This document shows positions 29,859 through 38,179 of a stretch of 39,224 nucleotides of DNA, one piece after another. The DNA is from Chloroflexota bacterium (lineage in GTDB: Bacteria > Chloroflexota > Dormibacteria > Dormibacterales > Dormibacteraceae), in contig VBDS01000190.1 in NCBI GenBank assembly GCA_005889085.1, positions 1-39,224 of the forward strand, given 5' to 3'. Numbering within the stretch: position 1 is the stretch's first letter; each line of letters starts with the position of its first letter. Position numbers and translations under genes: made by a program. The notes beneath the pieces are model-generated. The model did no database searches. It was not told the DNA's origin and worked only from the letters and a program-made list of their open reading frames with translations.

Positions 29859-31137
29859 GGAAACCGGACCTGTAACCGGCCGCGCCGCACCGCGGATCGC
29901 GGTCATCTCCATGCATACCTCGCCCACCGCGTCTCTGGGCAACAACGCCAACGGCGGCTTGAACGTGTACGTCCACGAGATCTGCACGGCGTTCAGCGAC
30001 CGTGGCATCGCGACTGACGTGTTCACCCGGCGGCAGTCCTCAGACGACCCCGACAGCGAGTCCCTGGCGGCTTTGTCGCGGGTCATCTATCTGCCCATCG
30101 GTGCCGGCGTCGACAAATACGCCCTCTTCGACCAGGTCCCCGCATTTGCGAACGGCGTCCTGGAGTTCGCGGCAAGCGAAGGCGTGAGCTACGACCTCGT
30201 CTTCTCCCACTACTGGCTGTCCGGCGAGGTCGCATGCGTCATCCGGCCGCAGCTGGCCGCCGGCTGGGCGCACGTGGCGCACACGCTCGGCCTGGTCAAA
30301 AACAGGACGCTGGCCGACGGCGCTCGCCCCGAACCAGAGCTTCGCATCGTCGTGGAGGGCGAGATCGCTCGGCAGGCGGACCTGTTGGTCACGTCGACGA
30401 ACGACGAGAGCGCCGAGCTGGTCCACGCATACGGCGCCGACCCGGCTCGAGTCTTCGTCGTCCCGCCCGGCGTCGACCTCTCGATGTTCCAGCCGATCGA
30501 CCGCGCCGAGGCTCGCCGCAAGATCGGATACGGCGCCGGTCGACTGCTCCTCTTCGTGGGCCGGCTCGAGCGCCTGAAGGGTGTCGAGGTTGCGATTCGC
30601 GCCCTCGCGCTGCTCAGCGACCGGGCGCATGATGACCTCCGCCTGCTGATCCTCGGCGAGGACAGCACGGACGGCGACGAGAGCGAGAAGGAACGCCTGA
30701 AGGCAGTCGCGTCAGCGGTCGGAGTGCGCGAGCGGGTCGACTTCCTGGGCTCGGTCGCTCACCACGAGCTGCCGTTCTTCTATTCGGCGGCGGATGTCTG
30801 TGTGATGCCTTCATACAGCGAATCTTTCGGCCTGGTTGGACTCGAGGCGCAGGCGTGTGGGTGCCCGGTCGTGGGCTCAGGGGTGGCGGGTCTGCGCTCC
30901 GTTGTGCGCGATGAGGTGAGCGGTTACCTGATCGATAGTCACGACGCGGCTGCGTTTGCGGAACGGATCGGGCGCCTGCTCAACAGTCCCGACCTCGCGC
31001 AGCAGATGGGCCGCAGAGGACGGCTGCTCGCGCAGCGCTACTCGTGGACGCGCACTGCCGACAGGCTGCAGGAGCTCTTCGAAGGCGTCGTCGAGCGGGC
31101 TCAGCTCCGCGTCCATGCCAGCGCGCGGCAGGAATAG
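29851..31137 (+). CDS. MshA-like / sucrose-phosphate-synthase-type GT4 glycosyltransferase (start GTG 29851 or TTG 29830)
   Basis: RIAVISMHTSPTASLGNNANGGLNVYVHEICTAFSDRGIATDVFTRR, FVVPPGVDLSMFQP, LLFVGRLERLKGVEVAIRAL, MPSYSESFGLVGLEAQACGCPVV. Confidence 0.9.
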   Translation: MAEETGPVTGRAAPRIAVISMHTSPTASLGNNANGGLNVYVHEICTAFSDRGIATDVFTRRQSSDDPDSESLAALSRVIYLPIGAGVDKYALFDQVPAFANGVLEFAASEGVSYDLVFSHYWLSGEVACVIRPQLAAGWAHVAHTLGLVKNRTLADGARPEPELRIVVEGEIARQADLLVTSTNDESAELVHAYGADPARVFVVPPGVDLSMFQPIDRAEARRKIGYGAGRLLLFVGRLERLKGVEVAIRALALLSDRAHDDLRLLILGEDSTDGDESEKERLKAVASAVGVRERVDFLGSVAHHELPFFYSAADVCVMPSYSESFGLVGLEAQACGCPVVGSGVAGLRSVVRDEVSGYLIDSHDAAAFAERIGRLLNSPDLAQQMGRRGRLLAQRYSWTRTADRLQELFEGVVERAQLRVHASARQE

Positions 31138-32720
31138 GGAAAGGACGCCGGGTCCTGCTTCGTAAGGGCTGTCGGCCTTGTGCCGTCGGCGTTCATCAGC
31201 CAGACCTGGTCGCCGCTCAGAAACGCGATCTGATGACCATCCGGCGAGGACACCGGCGACGTCACGTCGATCGTCGGATCTGACGGCAGGCCTGACGTAG
31301 GGCTGAGCGCCGCAGAGGGCGAGGCCACATTGACGACGAACGCTTTGTGCAGCACGCCGGTGGCGCTCGTGCTCGAGATCGCGGCTGAGAAGACGAGATG
31401 CGTAGCGTCAGGCAGCCACGCCGGCCGGCCGACGATGTCACCGCCGGTCAGAGTCGTCGTGGCGGCGGCCCCGGTCAGGCTGCGCAGGCGAAGGTTCATT
31501 CCGGACACGTCTTGCCGGAGATAAGCGATCCGCTTGCCCCCGGGATCCCATGCCAGAGCACTGACCGGCGCTGAGTCGAGCGCCAGCTGATAGCGCGCCC
31601 GCAGCCCGACGTCGTAACCCCAGATCGCGTCGGGGTCGGTCACGGCATGAATGAACGCCACGCGAACGCCGTTCGGGGCGACGGCGGCCTCGGCCACGTC
31701 GGTGGCGATCACGTCATCAGATCCGCCGGCCCCCTGGCGGTGAAGCGCTCCGGCATCGTCGATGTAGACGTATCCCATTCCCGCCGCAAGCGCGGCGGCC
31801 CAGGGCCCTTTGAAGCTCATGCGTGCGGTGCTGCCGCCAGGGCTGAACTGCCACCATGTTTCCTTCTGGTCCTCGATCAACAGCGATTCGCCGTCCGGAG
31901 ACCAGCTGAAAGCCCGGACCGCGCTCGCGTCAAAGAGCTGGCGCGGGAAGGCGTATTCGTCGTTGACCATCCACACTCCGCCGGGCGAACCGTTGACGCC
32001 GTCGGTTGCGAATGCGATCCAATGACGAAGAGCCTGTTGCGCCCCGGTCGTGAATCTCACCGTCTGGTCGCGGCCGAGCATGTTGCCGTCGACGTCGAGC
32101 GCGGCGGTGTTGACCAGGATCTGGTAGTCGGTGTTGGCCGCGAGCAGCTGCGACGGGGCGATGATCGCGCGGTGGTTGTCGGTTGGGTCGATGCGGACGT
32201 CGAAGGGAACGTTGGGGTTGATCGCTAGCGCGCTCTTCAGGCTCTTTGCGTCCATCGCGCGTGTGAAGTCGAGGCGGAGGTAAGTCGCCGGGTCGACGCC
32301 ACTGTCACCGTTGGTCGGCGTCGAGCCGGCAAGGCCCGGAGGTCCTTCGGTCGTGAACGACCAGTGGTGGCGCAGGGTGTAAACGTTGCCCGCGCGGTCA
32401 TGGTAGCCCGACTCGAGGATGACCTCATATGTCGTGCTGGTGCGCAGAGTCTCGTGGTGGTACAGGAGTTCGTGCCCGTTGACCCACTGCGTGGAGCCGG
32501 TCGTCGCCGGGGCGAGGCGGAGGCGGCTCGCCACCGATGCCTGGTCGACGTCGTGGTCGAACGTGATGCTGAGCGGGGCGGCTGTCGAAACGTCGACCGA
32601 GTTGCGTTGGGGGGAGTAGTCCACGATCTGCGGCGGATCGCCGCCACACGCTGTGAGGGCCATGCTCAAGCAGATGGCGCCGGCCGCGAGAAACGCGAAC
32701 TTCTTGCTGGGCCCTCCCAT
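31101..32720 (-). CDS. lipoprotein with Ig-like (SbsA-type) domains and TolB/WD40-like beta-propeller repeats
   Basis: KKFAFLAAGAICLSMALTACGG lipobox; IVDYSPQRNSVDVSTAAPLSITFDHDVD; propeller motifs FSWSPDGESLLIED, LAWDPGGKRIAYLRQD, SSPDGHQIAFLSGDQVWLMNADG; ORF-track start 32843 also possible. Confidence 0.85.
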   Translation of the reverse strand: MGGPSKKFAFLAAGAICLSMALTACGGDPPQIVDYSPQRNSVDVSTAAPLSITFDHDVDQASVASRLRLAPATTGSTQWVNGHELLYHHETLRTSTTYEVILESGYHDRAGNVYTLRHHWSFTTEGPPGLAGSTPTNGDSGVDPATYLRLDFTRAMDAKSLKSALAINPNVPFDVRIDPTDNHRAIIAPSQLLAANTDYQILVNTAALDVDGNMLGRDQTVRFTTGAQQALRHWIAFATDGVNGSPGGVWMVNDEYAFPRQLFDASAVRAFSWSPDGESLLIEDQKETWWQFSPGGSTARMSFKGPWAAALAAGMGYVYIDDAGALHRQGAGGSDDVIATDVAEAAVAPNGVRVAFIHAVTDPDAIWGYDVGLRARYQLALDSAPVSALAWDPGGKRIAYLRQDVSGMNLRLRSLTGAAATTTLTGGDIVGRPAWLPDATHLVFSAAISSTSATGVLHKAFVVNVASPSAALSPTSGLPSDPTIDVTSPVSSPDGHQIAFLSGDQVWLMNADGTRPTALTKQDPASFPYSCRALAWTRS

Positions 32721-32849
32721 TGGGGAATGCGCCCTGCGCGCGCCCGGCGCTCCCGACGGCTCCCTGACCCGAGCCGAACCAACCGAGGGCCAGCCTAGCC
32801 TGGACAGCAGCACGCGCCAAACCACCCTGTTAAGGGTGTACACCGGCGC

Positions 32850-34367
32850 CTAGAGGTGGGACTTGAGGCGCGCCCTCATCTCTTGCGCCAGCTGCTCCAG
32901 GCGCGAGGAGTCGACGAACAGCAGCGAGATGCTGGGTATCTGGTCGATTGCGGCCTCGATTCCGGCGAGTGACGGATCCGCCGCCCCAAGGATGTCTTTC
33001 ACCTTGCGCGCCCGGTTGCCCAGCGCGTCCTCGGCCATCGCCTGCAGCTCGGCCGTGATCGCGGCCCAATCGAGCTGGGGCCCACCGCCGCCGGAACGCG
33101 GCGGAGCGGTCGGCGCGACCTGCGTCGGCGCGGTTGAGGGCTGGGCGAATCCGGAGGAGAACGAGCCGGTCGGGATCTGCGCGGTGGGTGGCTCGGCAGG
33201 CATGACCGGGATCGTCGGGCTGGTCGGCGCGACCGGCTCCGGCGGCGGCGGCGCGGCCACCGACGACTGGCCCTGCCGCGTTCTCTGCCCGACCACGATC
33301 TCCTCGACGTCGAGCGGTGGATGCTTGGTCGTGTCGGCCGACTTGACCTCGATCATCGCGTTGGGGTCGTCGCACAGGGCCAGCGCGCGGTCCGGCTTGT
33401 CCGAGATGTCGCGCGACTCGCTGGTGTAGGCGCCGGCGAGCTCACCGTTGGCGAGGATGATGACGCCAGTCCCTGCGTTCGAGCGAATCATCACGCTGCC
33501 GCTCAGCTTGCGTTCGCTCAGGAAGTTCAGGAGCGCCTTCATGTCAACCCATCCGGCGTACAGCTCTGTGTACATCGGTCTCGAGACGGTCAGCTCGTAG
33601 AGGCCGTCGATGAGCTCTGGAGAGAGCCCGACCACGTCGAGCACTCCATGCCCGGCGGTCACGTCGTCGTTGAACTCCTGAAGGGCCTGCTTGCCGAGGA
33701 CCAGGCTCCCGGCGTCGGCGGCGCCGTCGTACAGGCACTCGAGCGCCGAGCCCTCGCGGAAAAGAATCAAGCCCGCCGCGTCGTCGGTGAGCAGCCGGAC
33801 GTATCCCGTGTAGCCCTCACGCTCCAGTGTGGTGAGGAGGCGCGCGAAGTCGACGAACGACGTCTTCAGCGAGTCATACAGGATCTGGCCGGCGGGCACT
33901 GGGATCGGCTCGCGGCCGTGCTTCGGCTGCGGGCGGTGCTTCACGCCACGTCTCGGCTGGGGGGCTTCCACCTTTCTCTCGGGTTCAGCATGATCCTTCC
34001 TCTCACTTTTAGGCTCTGGTGCCTCCACCTGGGGTTCTGGCTGCGGCTCCGCGGGAGCCGCTTTCGGGACCGCCTCCGCGGCGTGGACCAGCTCTGGGAT
34101 GCCGGCCTTGACTGTCTCATCCGCAGGCAGCTTGGCTTTGGCGTCGAACTCGAAATCGCCCCGGGTCCAATGAAGCGCGCTGACGACCGCCTCGTCGCCC
34201 GACTTCCCATCGCCCTGGGCATGAAAAAGATGTCCGAACAGGAAGTAAAGCGAGGCTGACTGCCCGTTCCCATCCCGGACGATAAGGGTACCGGTGGACC
34301 GCTCTCCCTGAGCGGATTCCAGAAGTGATCGAAGGGGGGTCTCGGCCAAAGAGCCGTGAGATTGCAA
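32850..34367 (-). CDS. DUF4388/PATAN-domain-containing protein with additional repeated modules and Pro-rich linker
   Basis: SLAETPLRSLLESAQGERSTGTLIVRDGNGQSASLYFLFGHLFHAQGDGKSGDEAVVSALHWTRGDFEFD; TTG start after GGAG. Confidence 0.8.
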   Translation of the reverse strand: MQSHGSLAETPLRSLLESAQGERSTGTLIVRDGNGQSASLYFLFGHLFHAQGDGKSGDEAVVSALHWTRGDFEFDAKAKLPADETVKAGIPELVHAAEAVPKAAPAEPQPEPQVEAPEPKSERKDHAEPERKVEAPQPRRGVKHRPQPKHGREPIPVPAGQILYDSLKTSFVDFARLLTTLEREGYTGYVRLLTDDAAGLILFREGSALECLYDGAADAGSLVLGKQALQEFNDDVTAGHGVLDVVGLSPELIDGLYELTVSRPMYTELYAGWVDMKALLNFLSERKLSGSVMIRSNAGTGVIILANGELAGAYTSESRDISDKPDRALALCDDPNAMIEVKSADTTKHPPLDVEEIVVGQRTRQGQSSVAAPPPPEPVAPTSPTIPVMPAEPPTAQIPTGSFSSGFAQPSTAPTQVAPTAPPRSGGGGPQLDWAAITAELQAMAEDALGNRARKVKDILGAADPSLAGIEAAIDQIPSISLLFVDSSRLEQLAQEMRARLKSHL

Positions 34368-34496
34368 CAGTCTTCTCCTGAGATCGGCAGCCCGATCGGG
34401 ATGTAAGAGAAAGTTAGTATAGGCATCGAGATCGCAGCAGCGCGTCCGGAGCCTCCGGACCTCCCATTACCCTCCCGTCCAGCCCCGGCGCGCCTC

Positions 34497-35120
34497 GTGT
34501 TGATCCGCCACGGGCAGTCGACCTGGAACCACGAGCACCGCATCCAGGGCCAGCTCGACCCGCCGCTTTCGACCGAAGGCCGGCGCCAGGCCGAGCTCCT
34601 CGCCCCCAGGTTTTCCGGCCGCACAGTCGCCGGCTTCTACGCGAGCGACCTCAAGCGAGCGTTTGAGACAGCCGAGATCCTCGCGCCGAGCATCGGCCTG
34701 CGGCCCGAGGCCGCATCGTCCCTCCGCGAGATCTTTCTTGGCGAGTGGGAGGGGTTGACCACCGAAGAGATCGCCGTGCGTTACCCAGAGGCATGGGCGA
34801 GCTGGGTGGAGGAGCCGGACTGGGACACTGTGCCGGGTGGCGAGGGGGCTGCGCCATTCGATGCGAGGGTCGGCGCTGCGCTGGAAGCAATCCTCGGCGT
34901 GCATCCTCAAGGTGACGTCCTGGTCGTCACGCACGGTGGCGTGATCCAGATCGCCCTGCACCGCGTGGTCGGCCGGCCGAGCCGCGGCTTGTTTCCGTTC
35001 AAGATCCAGAACGCGTCCATCTCTTTGATCGAGAAGCGCAACGGACGCATGGTCATCGGCGGGGTCAACGATATCGCTCACCTGGAAGCCGCGCTCGTGA
35101 CGGATGTCGGACCTGGATGA
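34497..35120 (+). CDS. histidine phosphatase / phosphoglycerate mutase family protein (true start may be upstream)
   Basis: LIRHGQSTWNHEHRIQGQLDPPLSTEGRRQAELLA, FYASDLKRAFETAEIL, VTHGGVIQIAL. Confidence 0.9.
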   Translation: MLIRHGQSTWNHEHRIQGQLDPPLSTEGRRQAELLAPRFSGRTVAGFYASDLKRAFETAEILAPSIGLRPEAASSLREIFLGEWEGLTTEEIAVRYPEAWASWVEEPDWDTVPGGEGAAPFDARVGAALEAILGVHPQGDVLVVTHGGVIQIALHRVVGRPSRGLFPFKIQNASISLIEKRNGRMVIGGVNDIAHLEAALVTDVGPG

Positions 35121-36088
35121 CCTCTGACTCGGAACGTTGGGACCGCGAGCTCGACGACCTCGGCCCGGAGGTGCCTCTGCTTCAGACGTGGGCGTGGGGC
35201 GAGGTCCAGGTTCGGACTGGGTGGAATGTTGAGCGCGTAAGACTTCCGCGTGCCGGGATGGCCAGCGTTCAAATTCGCAAAGTCGGTCCGGCCCATGAGG
35301 CGTATGTCCCGCGTGGACCGGTGCCGGCATCGGCAGAAACTCTCGACTGGCTGGCGGCCTGGGCGCGAAATTCAGGCGTGGCACGTCTAGTCGTCGAGCC
35401 CCAAGCGCCGGAGACCTTCAGCGAGGTGCTGAGTGAAAAAGGTTTCAAGCAAATCGCTCAAATCCAACCTCAGCACACGCGTATCGTCGCGCTGACGCCG
35501 CCGAACGAGCTGCTGGCGACGTTTCGTCACGGGCGCCGCTACAACATTCGCGCCGGCCTCAAGCGTGGTGTCATCGTCGAAGAAGGCAAGGACGCAGCAG
35601 AGCTTGCGCACCAGTCGGCGGCTGTCGAGCGACGCGAATCGATCCACCTGCCGGACCGCCGCTACTACGAGCTGTTGCTCGAGCTGCTTCCGTGGTGCCG
35701 CACATACACCGCGTTGGCGCCCGAGAAGCGTGAGCCTCTCGCGACCGTCCTGGTCGCGCGTCACGGCGGACGTGCGTACAGCCTGTTCGCGGGCCGGAGC
35801 GGCAGGCACCGGGAGCTGATGGGCAATGACCTCGCCTGGTGGTCGGCGATCTCGTCGGCGGCCGAGGCCGGATGCACGGATTTCGACCTGTGGGGGGTGC
35901 CGCCACCCGATGCCGGCGACGATCATCGGTGGCACGGCATCGGGATCTTCAAGTCGGAGTTCGGCGGTGAGGTGGTTTCCTATCCTGGCGCTTGGGAGCT
36001 CGTGCTCTCCGCAGCGGGCGCGACGCTCATCGGTATCGAACGTAAAACTCGAGCCTACGTTCGGGGCCTGAAACGCAACAATCCCTAA
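35117..36088 (+). CDS. FemAB-type peptidoglycan-bridge aminoacyltransferase / GNAT-like
   Basis: LLQTWAWGEVQ, RRYNIRAGLKRGV, FDLWGVPPPDAGDDHRWHGIGIFKSEFGGEVVSYPGAWEL; ATGA overlap with upstream gene. Confidence 0.88.
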   Translation: MTSDSERWDRELDDLGPEVPLLQTWAWGEVQVRTGWNVERVRLPRAGMASVQIRKVGPAHEAYVPRGPVPASAETLDWLAAWARNSGVARLVVEPQAPETFSEVLSEKGFKQIAQIQPQHTRIVALTPPNELLATFRHGRRYNIRAGLKRGVIVEEGKDAAELAHQSAAVERRESIHLPDRRYYELLLELLPWCRTYTALAPEKREPLATVLVARHGGRAYSLFAGRSGRHRELMGNDLAWWSAISSAAEAGCTDFDLWGVPPPDAGDDHRWHGIGIFKSEFGGEVVSYPGAWELVLSAAGATLIGIERKTRAYVRGLKRNNP

Positions 36089-36105
36089 CAATCCTTCAAT
36101 TACGT

Positions 36106-36117
36106 TAGGATGATCTG
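36106..36117 (+). promoter_or_regulatory. putative -10 TAGGAT ending 6 nt before GTG start
   Basis: TAGGAT-gatctg-GTG. Confidence 0.45.
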
Positions 36118-36834
36118 GTGGCTGTGGCGGAGACTTCCCGCAAGGTCCTTGTCGTGGAGCCGGACAGCACGACGCGGAGGGAGATCAAGCAGGTTTGCGA
36201 GCAAGACGGCTATCAGGTCGTCGAGGCCGACGCCGGCTCCGAGGCCCTGCGCCAGGTTGAGAGCGCGCGCCCAAACGTCGTGCTCCTCGAGGTCACGCTG
36301 CCGGACGTGGCGGGGTTTGACGTCTGCCGCGAGCTTCGCAAGGTGGATCCCGGCGTGCCCGTGATCATGATGAGCTCGCGGTCGGACGAGATCGACGCGG
36401 TGGTCGCGCTGGAGATCGGCGCGGACGATTACGTCACCAAGCCGCTGCGGCTGCGCGAGCTCGTCGCGCGGATGGCGGCGCACCTGCGGCGCTCGCGGCT
36501 CGAGAACGCGGAGGCGATGCGCAGCCGGCTCGAGTTTCGTGACCTGGTCATCGACGTGAACGAGCGCCGCACCTATAAAGGCGGCAAAGAGGTCGAGCTG
36601 ACGCACACCGAGTTCGACCTGCTGAACTTCCTCGCCAGCAACGCGGGCAAGGTATTGAGCAGAGAGAAGATCCTCAACTCGATCTGGGGTTACGAATATC
36701 CGATCGAGACGCGCGTGATCGACGTCCACATCCGAAACCTGCGCCGCAAGATCGAGACGCAGCCATCGCGGCCCTACTACATCCTGGCCGTGCCGGGCAT
36801 CGGGTACCGCTTCACTAACGCGCGGCCCGCTTAG
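36118..36834 (+). CDS. OmpR/PhoB-family response regulator
   Basis: KVLVVEPDSTTRREIKQVCEQDGYQVVEADAGSEALRQ receiver; ALEIGADDYVTKPL; winged-helix TEFDLLNFLASNAGKVLSREKILNSIWGYEY, VDVHIRNLRRKIE. Confidence 0.95.
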   Translation: MAVAETSRKVLVVEPDSTTRREIKQVCEQDGYQVVEADAGSEALRQVESARPNVVLLEVTLPDVAGFDVCRELRKVDPGVPVIMMSSRSDEIDAVVALEIGADDYVTKPLRLRELVARMAAHLRRSRLENAEAMRSRLEFRDLVIDVNERRTYKGGKEVELTHTEFDLLNFLASNAGKVLSREKILNSIWGYEYPIETRVIDVHIRNLRRKIETQPSRPYYILAVPGIGYRFTNARPA

Positions 36835-37288
36835 GGGTCGCCGCGAAGTCGCGGCGTAGCCTCGGACTTCGTGGGGATTTCTTAAGGCCGAGCTCCTCGA
36901 GCGACTGCACCACGAACGGTCGCGCCGTGATGCGGGGATGCGGAATCACGAGATCGCCCATCGCGATGCGCTGGTCGCCGAACAGCAAGATGTCGACGTC
37001 GATCACGCGCGGTCCCCAGCGTCTCGTCCTTGTACGCCCGCCTTCGCGCTCGACCTCCTTGGCGGCTTTCAGCAGCTGTCGTGGCGTGCCGGACCACTCA
37101 CCTTCGACGACCTGGTTGAGGAAACGGGGTTGGTCGGTGATTCCCCACGGCTCGGTCTCGATGACGCGGCTTTGACGCCGGATACGGATTCCTTTTTCAC
37201 GTAGCCGCCTGCGCGCGGCGCTGAGGTTGCGCAGCCGCGATCCGAGGTTCGATCCGAGACCGAGGTAGACGGTGGTTGCCAAGAACAC
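36815..37288 (-). CDS. folK: 2-amino-4-hydroxy-6-hydroxymethyldihydropteridine pyrophosphokinase (start GTG 37288 or TTG 37282)
   Basis: VYLGLGSNLGSRLRNL, ETEPWGITDQPRFLNQV, RTRRWGPRVIDVDILLFG, IPHPR. Confidence 0.94.
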   Translation of the reverse strand: MFLATTVYLGLGSNLGSRLRNLSAARRRLREKGIRIRRQSRVIETEPWGITDQPRFLNQVVEGEWSGTPRQLLKAAKEVEREGGRTRTRRWGPRVIDVDILLFGDQRIAMGDLVIPHPRITARPFVVQSLEELGLKKSPRSPRLRRDFAATPKRAAR

Positions 37289-37324
37289 CTCCCCATCCGG
37301 CCGGCCGCGTAGCGGCGGGCCACG

Positions 37325-37342
37325 TTCCCCGCTAGCGGGGAA
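37325..37342. repeat. perfect 18-bp palindrome TTCCCCGCTAGCGGGGAA between folP and folK
   Basis: read directly; adjacent to a second inverted repeat GCCGC-GTA-GCGGC at about 37305-37317. Confidence 0.85.
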
Positions 37343-37345
37343 GTA

Positions 37346-38155
37346 TCACCGCATGCGGTCGGCGACCCGGACTGCCCGCGTCATCGGCAGCACGTCGTGC
37401 ACGCGGACGATGTCCGCGCCGCGCAAAACCGCAGCCACCACGGTCGCGGCGGTGCCCTCGACACGGTCGGTCACGGGCAGGTCGAGCAGCTTGCCGATGA
37501 AGGACTTGCGCGAGGTGCCGATCAGGATCGGCTGCCCGATCTCCTTCAGCTCGTCGAGCCGGCGCATCACCTCCCAGTTCTGGTCCGCTGTCTTACCGAA
37601 CCCGATCCCTGGGTCGACGATCACCTTTTCTTTCGGCACCCCTGCCCCGATCGCTTGCGCCGCGGCGCCGGCGAGGAACTCCTTGATCGCATCCATGATG
37701 TCGCCCGCGTATTCAGTTCCGTCCTGATTATGCATGAGGACGAGCGCGCAGCCGCTTCTCGCAGCGAGGTCAGCCAGCGCGGGCGATCGCGTCAGTCCCC
37801 AAACGTCGTTGACGATCGTGGCTCCGGCCGCGATCGCGAGCTTGGCCACATCTTCCTTATATGTGTCGATCGACACAGGGGCACTGGCCTCTCGCGCAAG
37901 CCGGCGCACGACGTCCTCCGTGCGCGCGACCTCCTCCACGGTGGTGATCGGGACGTGGCCGGGACGTGTCGATTCGCCGCCGACGTCGAGCATGTCCGCA
38001 CCTTCACTCACCATGCGCAGCCCCTGCGTTACCGCGGCGCCGACGTCGGACCCGAGGCCGTCGCCGCTGAACGAGTCGGGCGTCACGTTGACGATGCCCA
38101 TCACATACGTGCGAGAGCCCCACTCGAAACGCCGGCCCCCGATTTCGGTAAACAC
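37346..38155 (-). CDS. folP: dihydropteroate synthase
   Basis: YVMGIVNVTPDSFSGDGL, ADMLDVGGESTRPGHVPI, VSIDTYK, IVDPGIGFGKT, ILIGTSRKSFIG; GTG start at 38155. Confidence 0.95.
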   Translation of the reverse strand: MFTEIGGRRFEWGSRTYVMGIVNVTPDSFSGDGLGSDVGAAVTQGLRMVSEGADMLDVGGESTRPGHVPITTVEEVARTEDVVRRLAREASAPVSIDTYKEDVAKLAIAAGATIVNDVWGLTRSPALADLAARSGCALVLMHNQDGTEYAGDIMDAIKEFLAGAAAQAIGAGVPKEKVIVDPGIGFGKTADQNWEVMRRLDELKEIGQPILIGTSRKSFIGKLLDLPVTDRVEGTAATVVAAVLRGADIVRVHDVLPMTRAVRVADRMR

Positions 38156-38179
38156 GAGCCGATTATCCTCAGACACGAG
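38156..38179. promoter_or_regulatory. overlapping divergent promoter region for folP and murE
   Basis: minus: GATAAT-cggctc-GTG(folP); plus: TATCCT or GATTAT upstream of ATG(murE) at 38180. Confidence 0.45.

Noticed and set aside
34425-34497. Possible ATC start(s) at 34425/34431 for the phosphoglycerate-mutase gene after a TATAGG/TAGTAT element
   Set aside because: GTG at 34497 (MLIRHGQ) is short but acceptable for this family, so a non-canonical start is not required
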